64,000 nt of DNA from Sphingomonas sp. IBVSS2 (GCF_002127225.1 NZ_NFUR01000004.1:124001-188000), one strand, 5' to 3'; shown: positions 8,771 through 25,704, counted from the first letter of the stretch. The notes: generated by a model from the sequence alone, not told the origin. Made by a program: numbers and translations.

Positions 8771-10045
8771 TCAGGGCGTGCCGGCGGGCCCGCAGGCTTG
8801 CGCTCGCCCGAGCAGGAAACGCCTTTCGCCTTCGTTGCGCGTGAGCGTCGCTGCCCGGACGAATTCGGCCCTGGCTTCCTCCAGCCGTCCGGCGCGGAAC
8901 AGGAAGTCGCCGCGCGCGGCGGGGAGGGGCGCATAGTTGCGCAGCATCGCCGCCTCGGCGAGCCGGTCGGCAATGGCGAGCCCCGCTTCGGGCCCGAAGG
9001 CCATGGAATGCGCGACCGCGCGATTGAGATCCACCACGGGAGAGGGAAGGAGCGCGCCCAATCGGTCGTAGAGGCCGGCGATGCGTGGCCAGTCGGTCGC
9101 CTCCGGCGTCAGCGCCCGGGCATGGCAGGCGGCCAGCGCGGCTTGCAGCGCATAGGGGCCATCGGCTCCGCCCAGCGCCTCGGCCCTGTCGAGAGCGGCG
9201 AGCCCGCGGGCGATCATGCCGCGGTCCCAGCGGGCGCGGTTCTGTTCCGGCAGCGGCACGAACGACCCGTCGCGGGCGGTGCGCGCGGCGAGGCGGGAGG
9301 ACTGGATCTCCATCAGGGCGAGCAGGCCATGTACCTCCGGCTCCTCGGGGGCCAGGCCGGCAAGGATGCGCCCGAGCCGCCGCGCCTCGTCGCAGAGTGC
9401 CGGCCGCACCAGATCCTCGCCCGCGGTGGCGGCATAGCCTTCGTTGAAGATCAGGTAGATCACCTCCAGCACCGAGGCGAGGCGGCCGCCGCGCTCGCTT
9501 CCCCGCGGCACTTCGAAGGTGAGGCCCGCCTGGCCGATCGTCTTCTTCGCACGGACGATGCGCTGGGCGATCGTCGGCTCGGACGTGAGGAAGGCGCGGG
9601 CGATCTCGTCGGTGCCCAGGCCGCCGATCAGGCGCAGCGTGAGTGCCGCGCGCGCGTCGGGCGAGAGCACCGGATGGCAGGCGGTGAAGATCAGGCCGAG
9701 CAGCTCGTCGCCCACATCGTCGTCCATGGCGGCCTCCATGTCCTCGACGCTGGTGTCGCGCGCGGTCTCGAGGTCGTGGCCGATCTCCGCGTGCTTGCGC
9801 GCGCGCATCTTGTCGCGGCGCAGGCCGTCGATCGCGCGGCGCTTGGCCGCTGCCATCAGCCAGGCGCCGGGATTGTCCGGAACACCGCGCGCCGGCCATT
9901 CGGCGAGCGCGATCACCAGCGCGTCCTGGGCCAGTTCCTCGGCGCGGCCCATATCGCGCAGCATCCGGGCCAGCCCGGCGATCAGCCGGGGCTGTTCGAT
10001 CCGGAAGACCGTTTCGATCGTGCGCTGGATGTCGGTCGCCGCCAC
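8771..10045 (-). CDS. ECF42-type RNA polymerase sigma factor with C-terminal TPR-like extension
   Basis: 424 residues with a GTG start. Region sigma2 spans about residues 1-90 (RMLRDMGRAEELAQDALVIA), sigma4 about 130-185, and an alpha-helical extension of about 235 residues follows (VIYLIFNEGYAATAGEDLVR onward). The length and extension match group ECF42 (DUF6596-type), in which the TPR-like tail replaces an anti-sigma factor and is needed for activity. ECF42 genes typically sit beside DGPF/YciI-like genes, and two lie directly upstream here with matching promoter motifs. The inducing signal is unknown. Confidence 0.92.
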   Translation of the reverse strand: MAATDIQRTIETVFRIEQPRLIAGLARMLRDMGRAEELAQDALVIALAEWPARGVPDNPGAWLMAAAKRRAIDGLRRDKMRARKHAEIGHDLETARDTSVEDMEAAMDDDVGDELLGLIFTACHPVLSPDARAALTLRLIGGLGTDEIARAFLTSEPTIAQRIVRAKKTIGQAGLTFEVPRGSERGGRLASVLEVIYLIFNEGYAATAGEDLVRPALCDEARRLGRILAGLAPEEPEVHGLLALMEIQSSRLAARTARDGSFVPLPEQNRARWDRGMIARGLAALDRAEALGGADGPYALQAALAACHARALTPEATDWPRIAGLYDRLGALLPSPVVDLNRAVAHSMAFGPEAGLAIADRLAEAAMLRNYAPLPAARGDFLFRAGRLEEARAEFVRAATLTRNEGERRFLLGRAQACGPAGTP

Positions 10046-10052
10046 GCTGCCT

Positions 10053-10067
10053 GTGTGACCTTCACAC
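10053..10067. promoter_or_regulatory. Small dyad just upstream of the sigma factor start
   Basis: GTGTGA-CCT-TCACAC, a perfect 6-bp inverted repeat with a 3-bp spacer, lies 8 bp from the GTG start of the ECF42 gene. It could be an operator or a small hairpin next to the ribosome-binding site; nothing else supports a function. Confidence 0.3.
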
Positions 10068-10105
10068 GCGGCGAGGGCAAGCGGCGGGCGGCGACCGGTG
10101 CGATG

Positions 10106-10528
10106 TCAGCGGCCTTCGGCCTCGGCGCGCAGCCGGGCTTCGCGCTCGGCGATCTCGGGCGTCACGATCTCGGCGAAATCCTCCATCTCGAAGAAGGGGC
10201 GGATTTCGATCTCGCTGGGCCCGAACATCGGATTGGGGCAGCGTTTCACCCATTCGACGGCCTCGTCCATGTCCTTGACTTCCCACAGCCAATAGCCGGC
10301 GACGAGTTCGCGGGTCTCGGCGAAGGGGCCGTCGATCACGGTGCGGCCGGGCCCGTCGAACGCCACCCGCTTGCCGGCGGAGCTGGGCTTGAGCCCGTCG
10401 CCGCCCACCATGATGCCGGCCTTCACCAGCTCCTCATTATATTTCATCATCGCGTCGAGCAGCTCGGTGGTGGGCATCACGCCCTTTTCGCTGTCCTCGG
10501 TCGCCTTCACGAAAACCATCATACGCAT
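10106..10528 (-). CDS. YciI/DGPF-domain protein, copy 1
   Basis: A 140-residue cytosolic protein, YciI-related (PF03795). The family signature VIDGPFAETRELVAGYW lies about residues 64-80. It begins MRMMVFVKATEDSE and is closely similar over its whole length to the neighbouring copy at 10632-11057. DGPF proteins are standard genomic partners of ECF42 sigma factors; their chemistry is not established. It has its own ECF42-type promoter (10575-10604) and a good GAAGGAGAAG ribosome-binding site, and probably reads on into the sigma gene 60 bp downstream. Confidence 0.92.
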   Translation of the reverse strand: MRMMVFVKATEDSEKGVMPTTELLDAMMKYNEELVKAGIMVGGDGLKPSSAGKRVAFDGPGRTVIDGPFAETRELVAGYWLWEVKDMDEAVEWVKRCPNPMFGPSEIEIRPFFEMEDFAEIVTPEIAEREARLRAEAEGR

Positions 10529-10574
10529 CGTTCTTCTCCTTCGGGTTCCTCGAAGCGCAACCGCCTCGCATCCT

Positions 10575-10604
10575 GACGACGATCCGGGACTCGCGGAATC
10601 GACA
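10575..10604 (-). promoter_or_regulatory. ECF42-type promoter for DGPF copy 1
   Basis: On the minus strand TGTCGA (-35) is followed after exactly 17 bp by CGTCGTC (-10), 46 bp upstream of the start codon. The same elements with the same spacing precede DGPF copy 2. TGTCGA/CGTC is the motif reported for ECF42 regulons. Confidence 0.8.
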
Positions 10605-10631
10605 GGGAATGAAATTATTTTCTCGCGCGCC

Positions 10632-11057
10632 TCAGGCGACGCCGAGCTTGCCGCGCGTGCCCTCGCGGGGCGTCGAAAGCTCTTCCTCGGTGAGGAACTC
10701 GGCCAGGTCCGCCGCCTCGAAAAAGGGGCGGATCTCGACTTCGCTGGTGCCCGACATCGGGTTGGGGCAGCGCTTGGCCCAGGCCACCGCCTCGTCCATG
10801 TCCTTGACTTCCCAGATCGAAAAGCCGGCGACCAGCTCGCGCGCCTCGGCGAACGGCCCGTCGATCACCCGGCGCTCGGCGCCGTGATAGACGATCCGCT
10901 TGCCCTCGGCGCTGGGCTTGAGCCCGGCGGCGGCGACGAACACGCCGGCCTGGACCAGTTCCTCGGTGAATGCGTCCATCGCCGCCCATGCCTCGGGCGT
11001 GGGGGGGACGCTGTTCTCGCTATCCTCGCTCGCCTTCACGAACACCAATACGCGCAT
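10632..11057 (-). CDS. YciI/DGPF-domain protein, copy 2
   Basis: 141 residues, MRVLVFVKASEDSE..., with VIDGPFAEARELVAGFSIW at about 64-82. It is a paralogue of the downstream copy, with shared stretches such as WEVKDMDEAV and KRCPNPM. The copies differ mostly at the N-terminal third and the C-terminal tail, so this is an older tandem duplication. A GAGGAGATG ribosome-binding site precedes the start. It carries its own ECF42-type promoter and is the first gene of the DGPF-DGPF-sigma set. Confidence 0.92.
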   Translation of the reverse strand: MRVLVFVKASEDSENSVPPTPEAWAAMDAFTEELVQAGVFVAAAGLKPSAEGKRIVYHGAERRVIDGPFAEARELVAGFSIWEVKDMDEAVAWAKRCPNPMSGTSEVEIRPFFEAADLAEFLTEEELSTPREGTRGKLGVA

Positions 11058-11099
11058 CGTTCATCTCCTCGGATCGAAGCGACATCCGCTTCCTATCCT

Positions 11100-11129
11100 G
11101 ACGACGAACGAGGCTCGGGGAAATCGACA
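11100..11129 (-). promoter_or_regulatory. ECF42-type promoter for DGPF copy 2
   Basis: On the minus strand TGTCGA, 17 bp, then CGTCGTC, 42 bp upstream of the start codon. Sequence and spacing match the element in front of DGPF copy 1, and the following AGGAT is also shared. Confidence 0.8.
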
Positions 11130-11171
11130 GGGGGGCGAAAAAAATTTGCCCGGGGCTCCCGATGCGTCGGC

Positions 11172-11657
11172 TCAGCAGCCGTCGCGCAGCGTGACATGCA
11201 GCGTAACGGTGCGCCGGACCGCCGATTCCAGCGGCGAGCCGCTCGGAATCTCCGCGGTGCGCCCGCCGAACAATCCGCTCACCGTGGCCATGCCCACCGC
11301 CGTCGCCACGGGGAGGCTGCCATTGCGCTGCGATTGCCCGTCGAGCCGGACGACCGTCTCCCCCAGCTGCAGATAGAGGGGGCGGAGCGTCAACCGGCCC
11401 GCAGCGCCGAGCCCGCCCGTGCCGCTGGCCTCGGTGAGTTGCCCCCTGGCGGGCGTGGCTGCCGGAATTGCGACAAGCCCGTCGATCTTCACGTCCTCGG
11501 CCACGGTGAGCGCCACCATGTCACCCGTCGCGGCGTGCTTGCTCGACAGGCGCTCGGCAGTGCGCAGCAGGATCGTCGTGCCCTCGGCCAGCACCAGGTC
11601 TCGTTCGCACGGGGCGAGAGGCGCGGCTCCGAGCAGCAGGAGCGCGGCGACCATCAT
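11172..11657 (-). CDS. Secreted hypothetical protein, tandem paralogue pair member 2
   Basis: 161 residues beginning MMVAALLLLGAAPLAPC. This could be a short signal peptide; the Cys at 17 could mark a lipoprotein, but the lipobox is poor. The body (EGTTILLRTAERLSSKHAAT, VAIPAATPARGQLTEA, GGLGAAGRLTLRPLYLQLGE) is collinear with the upstream neighbour, so the two are diverged tandem duplicates. It overlaps that gene by 4 bp (ATGA), so the pair is translationally coupled. The envelope function is unknown. The same frame is open much further upstream, but that is a shadow of the neighbour. Confidence 0.65.
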   Translation of the reverse strand: MMVAALLLLGAAPLAPCERDLVLAEGTTILLRTAERLSSKHAATGDMVALTVAEDVKIDGLVAIPAATPARGQLTEASGTGGLGAAGRLTLRPLYLQLGETVVRLDGQSQRNGSLPVATAVGMATVSGLFGGRTAEIPSGSPLESAVRRTVTLHVTLRDGC

Positions 11658-12250
11658 GTGCCTGCCACCGGCGCGGGCGGCGTCGCGACGGTTTCGGCCG
11701 TCGGCACGCGCTTCACGGCGGTGCCGGAGAAATCGAGGACGATATCCTCGGTGACGAAGCTGCTGACGATCTCGCCGGCCTTGATCTTGGCGTTGTTGCC
11801 GCGATGAAACAGGCCCACCAGTCCGCCCGTGAGCATCGCGCCGGCCACCGAGCCGGTGCGGCCCTTGCTGCTGATCTCGCCGTCGATCGGGATCGCCACG
11901 TCGCCGAGCTGGATATGCTTCAGCCGGGCCGTCATCTTGCCCGACTTGCCCAGCCCGCCGGCGTCGGTTGCCGTCACCACCTCGCCCCAGGCCTGCGTGC
12001 CTGCCGGGATCACTGCCCGGTCGCCGATCAGCACGGCGCGACGAACCTGAAGCTTGATCGGCGTGCCCGGCTTCGCGTCCGCCGTGCTGACTTCGCGCGT
12101 CGCGATCAGTTCGACCGGTGTGTCGCGCGGCAGCGTCACCAGCGACGGCGCCGGTGCTGCCGCGGCCGCCGGCACCGGCACGGCCGCCGCTGCCGGAACG
12201 TCCTGCACGACAATGCATAGCCCCGTAAAGGCCATCAGGCTCAAGATCAT
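11654..12250 (-). CDS. Secreted hypothetical protein, tandem paralogue pair member 1
   Basis: 198 residues from an ATG with a strong GGGGGAC ribosome-binding site; an upstream ATG at 12298 lacks one. A signal-like hydrophobic start (MILSLMAFTGLCIV) leads to an Ala/Pro-rich linker and then a beta-rich domain with TPVELIATREVSTADAKPGT and VIPAGTQAWGEVVTATDAGG. Motifs of the type 'xLPxGTxVxLxT...AxKxGxxVxLxV' recur in envelope proteins of unknown role. It is transcribed divergently from a small secreted protein across about 125 bp. Confidence 0.65.
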   Translation of the reverse strand: MILSLMAFTGLCIVVQDVPAAAAVPVPAAAAAPAPSLVTLPRDTPVELIATREVSTADAKPGTPIKLQVRRAVLIGDRAVIPAGTQAWGEVVTATDAGGLGKSGKMTARLKHIQLGDVAIPIDGEISSKGRTGSVAGAMLTGGLVGLFHRGNNAKIKAGEIVSSFVTEDIVLDFSGTAVKRVPTAETVATPPAPVAGT

Positions 12251-12279
12251 GACAAGTCCCCCTTCGGGGAATATCCCTT

Positions 12280-12298
12280 TTGCCAAAGCATTTGGCAA
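12280..12298. promoter_or_regulatory. Dyad in divergent intergenic region
   Basis: TTGCCAAA-GCA-TTTGGCAA, a perfect 8-bp inverted repeat, lies between two divergent genes and 30 bp upstream of the minus-strand start. It is a candidate operator; no regulator gene is adjacent. Confidence 0.35.
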
Positions 12299-12374
12299 GC
12301 GCTTGTCGAATACCGGGACTTGGGGCAGGTTCGCTTTGCCCGAATGGGATTCGGGTTACTAAAGGGGGGAAGTC

Positions 12375-12782
12375 ATGAAATTCACGCGTCTCGCGGCGCT
12401 TGCCGCCGTTGCTGTTCTGGTGGCATCGCCGTCGCTGGTTTCGGCGCAAGACAAGAGCAAGGGCAAGGCCGAGAAGCACTATGTCGTCGTCAATGAGGAC
12501 GTTGGCGTGCCGGTCTTCGCCACGGACATCCCCGATCGCCCCTACAAGGTGCTCGGCGAAGTGAAGGCCGGCGTTCGCAAGGCGACGATCTTCAGCAAGG
12601 AGGCATCGCAGACCAAGATCTATCGCGAGCTCTGGGAGCGCGCGGAGAAGATGGGCGCCGATGCGGTGATCAACGCCAAATACGGCGATTCGCACGTGAG
12701 CGCGCTCAGCTGGGGCAAGACCAACGCCACCGGCACTGCGATCAAGTTCCTGGCGCCGGGCGAGGCGACGGCGGCGAAATAG
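12375..12782 (+). CDS. Small secreted protein with RcsF/YbjQ-like fold signature
   Basis: 135 residues. A signal peptide (1-24, LVSA|QD) precedes a short Lys-rich linker and a compact domain. The segment ELWERAEKMGADAVINAKYG followed by a TGTAIKF strand resembles the 'helix-GADAVIxxxY-strand-xGTAVKF' pattern of RcsF/YbjQ-type folds. The function is unknown, and an envelope location is inferred. A strong AAAGGGGGGAAG ribosome-binding site sits before the ATG. A terminator follows. Confidence 0.6.
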   Translation: MKFTRLAALAAVAVLVASPSLVSAQDKSKGKAEKHYVVVNEDVGVPVFATDIPDRPYKVLGEVKAGVRKATIFSKEASQTKIYRELWERAEKMGADAVINAKYGDSHVSALSWGKTNATGTAIKFLAPGEATAAK

Positions 12783-12831
12783 CCCGCCGCCGGACCGGGC
12801 ACCCGCTCGCCGGGCGGGCCGCGCAAGAAAG

Positions 12832-12863
12832 AAGCCGCCGTCCGGGATGCCGGACGGCGGCTT
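12832..12863 (+). terminator. Hairpin terminator after the small secreted protein
   Basis: AAGCCGCCGTCCGG pairs perfectly with its complement around a GATG loop, then TTCC follows. It lies between convergent genes (the secreted protein and rpoC), and the opposite strand also ends in a short T run (CTTTCTTG). Confidence 0.8.
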
Positions 12864-12920
12864 TTCCGTGTCGGCGGCCGGCGCCCGGCGACGACGACCT
12901 ACCATGTTCGCAAAAGAAAA

Positions 12921-12946
12921 CCGCCGCCCGGTTGCCCGGACGGCGG
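12921..12946 (-). terminator. Rho-independent terminator of rpoBC
   Basis: On the minus strand an 11-bp stem with one G-T pair (CCGCCGTCCGG / CCGGGCGGCGG) and a GCAA loop is followed by TTTTCTTTTG. It lies 38 bp beyond the rpoC stop codon. Confidence 0.88.
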
Positions 12947-12984
12947 TGTTTCTAGTCAGCGCTGGGAGCGTCCGACAAAGGCGC

Positions 12985-17277
<4,293 letters not shown>

Positions 17278-17322
17278 TTTTGTCGTCCCTCTGGAGGGTC
17301 AAATCTTCTGGGCGGGGAGGGG

Positions 17323-17351
17323 AGAGCGCTGCAATGCGATTGCAGCGCTCT
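17323..17351 (-). promoter_or_regulatory. Perfect 13-bp hairpin between rpoB and rpoC
   Basis: AGAGCGCTGCAAT, a 3-nt loop, then its exact complement. It lies 9 bp after the rpoB stop and about 45 bp before the rpoC start, with no T run on the minus strand. That fits an RNA processing site or mRNA stabiliser better than a terminator, since rpoC has no other evident promoter. Confidence 0.65.
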
Positions 17352-17360
17352 GGGGTCCCG

Positions 17361-21515
<4,155 letters not shown>

Positions 21516-21709
21516 GGGTGTATAGTGCCTCGTCAGCAGTGATTTCGGTGCCCCTTCCGGGGCCGGGACGCGCGGAAAGACGCAGAAAAAGCCGCGCGAC
21601 TCCCATTATGGGTTTCGGCAGCTTTCAGCGTCTTATGAGACCATGAACCCAATTCGCCCGATGCGCTGCGCGACGACGCATCATTTCCCGGATCCGTGGT
21701 GGAGGGCGG

Positions 21710-21738
21710 GATATAGGTAGCTTGTTGGATTCTGTCAA
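21710..21738 (-). promoter_or_regulatory. rpoB: Sigma70-type promoter of rpoBC
   Basis: On the minus strand a consensus TTGACA, a 17-bp spacer and TATATC. This leaves a leader of about 190 nt before the rpoB ATG. The rest of the 370-bp gap (21516-21885) shows no gene or RNA that I recognise. Its right part must hold the promoter of the divergent TonB receptor gene. Confidence 0.85.
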
Positions 21739-21885
21739 ATGGCCGGCGGGAAAACCGGATGGGCGCCCCCGCCGACCGCAAAGTGCTTCGCAACTGCAAC
21801 AAATATGATGCCGTGATGCAGCGTGGAATTCATATTTGGTCCGCACTGGCCTCCCCTCGGGTCAACAGAGAAGGGGGTCGGTTCC

Positions 21886-24186
21886 ATGACCAACAGGATG
21901 AAATTGCTCGCGGCGCTTCTGGCATCGACGGCTACGGGCGTGGCGCATGCGCAGGAGAGGCCGGCGGTGGCGCCGCAGGAAGCGGCCGACGGCAACGAGA
22001 TCGTCGTCACCGCGCAGAAGATCGAGCAGCGCGCGAGCGACGTGCCGATCACCATCTCCGCGCTCAGCAATGCGCGGATGCGGGAACTCGGCGTGTCGGA
22101 CCTCGACGAGCTCTCCGCTTATGTCCCCGGCCTCAACATCCAGGAGCAAAGCGCCAACAATCCCGGCATCGTGATCCGCGGCATCACTTCGGACAGCGGG
22201 TCGGCGCAGCAGGCCGCCCGCGTCACGCTCTATTACAACGGCATCGACATCTCGCGGTCGCGCGGCGCCTATCAGGCGGTCTACGACCTCGACCGCGTCG
22301 AAGTGATCAAGGGGCCGCAGGCGACGCTGTTCGGCACCGCCTCCGCAGTCGGCGCGATCAGCATGGTCTCGGCCCGGCCGCGCGCCGGCTTCTCCGGCGA
22401 GCTGTCCGGCGGCGTCGGCAATTTCGACCAAAGGCAGCTGGGCGGCCATCTCAACCTGGGTTCGGACGTGATCGCCGGCCGCGTCGCCTTCGAATGGAAG
22501 AAGCGCGACGGCTATGTGCGCAACCTCTCCGCCACCCAGGGCGATCTCTATGCCCAGAACCAGCTCGGCGTGCGCGCCTCGCTGCGCTTCACGCCCAGCG
22601 ACGCGCTGACGGTGGACCTGATCGGCACCTATGACCGCCAGCGCAACAGCGGCACGCCGTTCATCTCGAAGCTCTATCCGACCGCGCGCGGGCCGGCCAA
22701 CCCGTTCGGCTACGCCAATCTCTCGGGCTCGCCGCTCTCGAAGAGCGCGCTGGGTGCCGCGAAGCTGGGGCTCAACCGCCACGTCTATGACGGCAACCTG
22801 ACGATCAGCTATGATTTCGCCGATGGCTGGAACTTCACCACCGTCAACGGCTATCGCAGCTTCGACTCGCTCGAGATCTTCGATGCCGATGGTTCGGCCG
22901 CCTGGTATCTCGAGTTTGCCGAGGGCGCCTATGGCTCGCAGATCAGCCATGAATCGCGCTTCGCCTATAGTGACGATCATGTCCGCACGAGCTTCGGCTG
23001 GAACGTCTTCCACGAGAACAGCCGCCAGGAAGTGCCGTTCTCGAGCGAGGAGGGCACGTTCATCCAGTGCGCCACAAACAGGATCAAGGACCTGGGTTGT
23101 GTTGCGCCCAACGGCACGGTCACGGCGGCGCAGGCGACCGGCATACTCACCGGCGGCGCAGCGAGCGTGATCCCCTATCGCTCGATCTTCGGGAACAAGG
23201 GCATCAACGACAGCTATTCGATGTTCGGCGAAGTGACCTGGATGCCGACCGCGAAGCTGGAAGTGACCGCGGGCATCCGCGCGCTGATCGAGCAGCGCAA
23301 GTCGGGCTATTTCGCCGTCGCGCCGAAGGCGGTGCTGACGGGCACCTCGCTGATCCCGGGGCAGACGACCACCAACGGCACGCGCTGGACGCAGGACAGC
23401 TTCCAGGCGTTCCTGCCGCGCTTCAACCTGCTCTACCGCCTGAGCGACGGCATAAACCTGTACGGCACGATCTCGAAGGGCCGCCGCTCGCCGACGGTGA
23501 ACCAGGGTGCCGCCACGCCTTCGGTGATTCCGGAGGAAACGGTCTGGAACTATGAGGGCGGCATCAAGGCGTCGAAGGGCATCGTCTCGGGCTCGCTCGG
23601 CGTCTACTATCAGAAGTACAAGAACTTCCAGATCTCGCGCACCGTCACCGATCCGAACGATCCCTCGGGTCGCCCGGTCGGATCACCGGTCACCGAGAGC
23701 GCCGGCAGCGCGAGCAATCTCGGCGTCGAAGCGGAATTGCTGGTGCGTCCGGTCTCGTGGTTCAGCCTGTTCGGCAATATCGGCTATATCGATGGCGGGA
23801 TCGACAAGACCAAGGCGAACGGCGTCTATGCCGGGAACAAGTTCCGGCTCCAGCCCGAGATCCAGGCGGCGGGCGGCTTCACCATCGATGCGGAGATCGG
23901 CGGGGGCATCCGCGTCTTCGCGACGCCGAGCGTGACCTATCGCAGCAAGATCTATTTCGAGGTGCCCAACAAGGAGGCGATCTCGCAGGATGGCGTGATG
24001 CTGGTCAACGCAAAGGCCGGCCTCAGCTTCGCCGATCGCCGGTACGAGATCGCGGCCTATATCCGCAACGCGACCAACGAGCGCTATCTGCTCGATGCCG
24101 GCAATACGGGGGGCGGCTTCGGCAATCCGACCTTCATTCCGGCGGAGCCACGCTTCTATGGCGTGCAATTGACCGGACGCTTCTGA
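21886..24186 (+). CDS. TonB-dependent receptor (iron-complex/nutrient type)
   Basis: 766 residues from the ATG at 21886, with AAGGGGGTCGG upstream. The in-frame ATG at 21823 would add 21 residues that do not look like a signal peptide. Signal peptide 1 to about 23 (VAHAQ). A TonB-box-like NEIVVTAQK lies at about 37-45, the plug at 50-165 (VSDLDELSAYVPGLNI, RVEVIKGPQATLFGT), then a barrel ending RFYGVQLTGRF with terminal Phe. It resembles the large sphingomonad class that imports siderophores or other small substrates; the ligand is undetermined. It is divergent from rpoB. Confidence 0.95.
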   Translation: MTNRMKLLAALLASTATGVAHAQERPAVAPQEAADGNEIVVTAQKIEQRASDVPITISALSNARMRELGVSDLDELSAYVPGLNIQEQSANNPGIVIRGITSDSGSAQQAARVTLYYNGIDISRSRGAYQAVYDLDRVEVIKGPQATLFGTASAVGAISMVSARPRAGFSGELSGGVGNFDQRQLGGHLNLGSDVIAGRVAFEWKKRDGYVRNLSATQGDLYAQNQLGVRASLRFTPSDALTVDLIGTYDRQRNSGTPFISKLYPTARGPANPFGYANLSGSPLSKSALGAAKLGLNRHVYDGNLTISYDFADGWNFTTVNGYRSFDSLEIFDADGSAAWYLEFAEGAYGSQISHESRFAYSDDHVRTSFGWNVFHENSRQEVPFSSEEGTFIQCATNRIKDLGCVAPNGTVTAAQATGILTGGAASVIPYRSIFGNKGINDSYSMFGEVTWMPTAKLEVTAGIRALIEQRKSGYFAVAPKAVLTGTSLIPGQTTTNGTRWTQDSFQAFLPRFNLLYRLSDGINLYGTISKGRRSPTVNQGAATPSVIPEETVWNYEGGIKASKGIVSGSLGVYYQKYKNFQISRTVTDPNDPSGRPVGSPVTESAGSASNLGVEAELLVRPVSWFSLFGNIGYIDGGIDKTKANGVYAGNKFRLQPEIQAAGGFTIDAEIGGGIRVFATPSVTYRSKIYFEVPNKEAISQDGVMLVNAKAGLSFADRRYEIAAYIRNATNERYLLDAGNTGGGFGNPTFIPAEPRFYGVQLTGRF

Positions 24187-24196
24187 CGACCCGGCA

Positions 24197-24231
24197 TGAC
24201 GGAGGGGCGGGCGGTGCCCGCTCCTCCGTCA
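24197..24231 (+). terminator. Hairpin after TonB receptor gene
   Basis: A 16-bp stem with one internal G-T pair (TGACGGAGGGGCGGGC against GCCCGCTCCTCCGTCA) around a GGT loop, 10 bp after the stop. Only a weak T stretch follows, so termination may be incomplete. Confidence 0.6.
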
Positions 24232-24390
24232 GGTTCCTCCCCGCGGGTGGGTTGGAACTTTTAGCGCAGTCGTGCGTGCGTAAAAATCCTTTCTGGACAA
24301 AGGGTTAGTTGATCGTCCCGTCGCGCGGGGGAAACGTCTCGGCGCAAGCGGGGGAAGCCAATACCGGGTTCCATTCATTGAACCTGCGTT

Positions 24391-25704
24391 ATGACGCAAG
24401 CACACGCCCCCATCCGCCCACGCGCCGCGCTGTTGATCGGTGCCGCGCTTTTCGCAACCTCTGCCCATGCGCAGGACGCTCCCCAGCAGGTGACGCCGCC
24501 GCCGATCATGACGACGCCGGCACCGTCGCCCGCGCCTGCGCCGGCACCCCAAGCCCAGGTGGTGATGCAGCCCTCGGCCCCGGTGGTTCAGCCGGTTCCC
24601 TCGGTCGAGGAGCAGCAGCGCGGCGCCGCTGCGGCCGATGCCCCGGCGCCGGCCGAGCGCCGCGCGACCGCGACGCGGACCACCACGACCCGGACCACCG
24701 TCACCCGTGCCGCGCCGGTGCCCGTGCGCGAAGCCGCGCCGGCCCGCCAGGCGGCGCCGGCCGCCGAAACCCCGCTGACGCCGCCGTCGCCGCCGGTCCG
24801 GACGGTGCCCGAGCCGCTGCCGCCCCAGGTCGATACGGCCCCGGCGCCCGAGGCCGCCGCGCCGGTGACGGCCGACAGCAGCACGACGCGGAGCACCGGC
24901 ACCGGCATCGCCTGGCCGTGGCTGCTCGGCGGCCTCGCGCTTGTGGTCGCGGGCCTCGCCGGGTTCCTGCTCACGCGCCGCCGCCGCAACGACGAAGCGG
25001 TCACCACCGAGCCCGCGCATGTCGAGCCCGCGCATGCCCGGCCGCTGGCCCATGCGCCGGTGGTCGAGCCGGTCGCGGCGCCCGATGCCGCGGTGATCGC
25101 CGAGGCGCCGCCCGTTGTCGCGCCCGTCGCCGCTGCCCCGGCCCTCGCCGAGCAGGTCGAGGAAGCGGAGATCGCCGATGCGAGCAAGGACGACCTTGCC
25201 GGCGTCGCGGATGCGGTCGCGCCCGTCGCGCATCGCCCGTGGATCGAGCTCGGCCTGCGCCCGGTGAGCGCCGGGACCACCGAGGAGGAGGCGATGGTCG
25301 ATTTCGAGCTGACCGTCGGCAATTCGGGCGACATCGCGGCGCGCAACGTCCGCATCTCCAGCTTCATGCTCGCCGACGAATCCGAGGGCACCGAAATGGA
25401 GCGGATGCTCACCGAGCGCCGCAGCGAGACGATCGTGCCGCCGGTCTCGATCGATCCGGGCGACGGCACCCGTGTCGACGCGCATCTCGCGGTGCCCAAG
25501 GGCGATCTCGGCCGCATGTTCAATCCGGTGGTCGTCGCCGAGGCCCGCTACACGCTGCCCGACGGCAGCGAGGCGCGCACCGCGGCCGCGTTCAGGATCG
25601 GCCGCCCGGCCTATGAAGGCGGCATCGGAGCGATCGGCGCGTCGCGTCCGCACGTGACCGACGATCTCGCCGCCGAGCTCTATGGCCAGCCCGAGCACGC
25701 CTGA
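24391..25704 (+). CDS. Pro/Ala-rich membrane-anchored protein with C-terminal beta domain (paralogue A)
   Basis: 437 residues. A signal peptide (to about 27, TSAHA|QD) leads to a long Pro/Ala/Thr-rich linker, then one TM helix (about 173-195, WPWLLGGLALVVAGLAGFLL) and an RRRR stop-transfer. A second Ala/Pro linker follows, then a beta-sandwich-like domain from about 285 (WIELGLRPVSAGTTEEEAMV, VDFELTVGNSGDIAARNVRI) that resembles CARDB/DUF11-type folds. The architecture is shared with the gene at 33864-35054. The function is unknown; it may be a cell-envelope scaffold or adaptor. It is monocistronic, with a terminator. Confidence 0.75.
   Translation: MTQAHAPIRPRAALLIGAALFATSAHAQDAPQQVTPPPIMTTPAPSPAPAPAPQAQVVMQPSAPVVQPVPSVEEQQRGAAAADAPAPAERRATATRTTTTRTTVTRAAPVPVREAAPARQAAPAAETPLTPPSPPVRTVPEPLPPQVDTAPAPEAAAPVTADSSTTRSTGTGIAWPWLLGGLALVVAGLAGFLLTRRRRNDEAVTTEPAHVEPAHARPLAHAPVVEPVAAPDAAVIAEAPPVVAPVAAAPALAEQVEEAEIADASKDDLAGVADAVAPVAHRPWIELGLRPVSAGTTEEEAMVDFELTVGNSGDIAARNVRISSFMLADESEGTEMERMLTERRSETIVPPVSIDPGDGTRVDAHLAVPKGDLGRMFNPVVVAEARYTLPDGSEARTAAAFRIGRPAYEGGIGAIGASRPHVTDDLAAELYGQPEHA

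Noticed and set aside
11658..12905. Extension of the minus-strand frame of the 161-residue secreted protein to 577 codons
   Set aside because: The extension overlaps the upstream paralogue in another frame and crosses a terminator. The 4-bp ATGA overlap gives a natural start at 11657.
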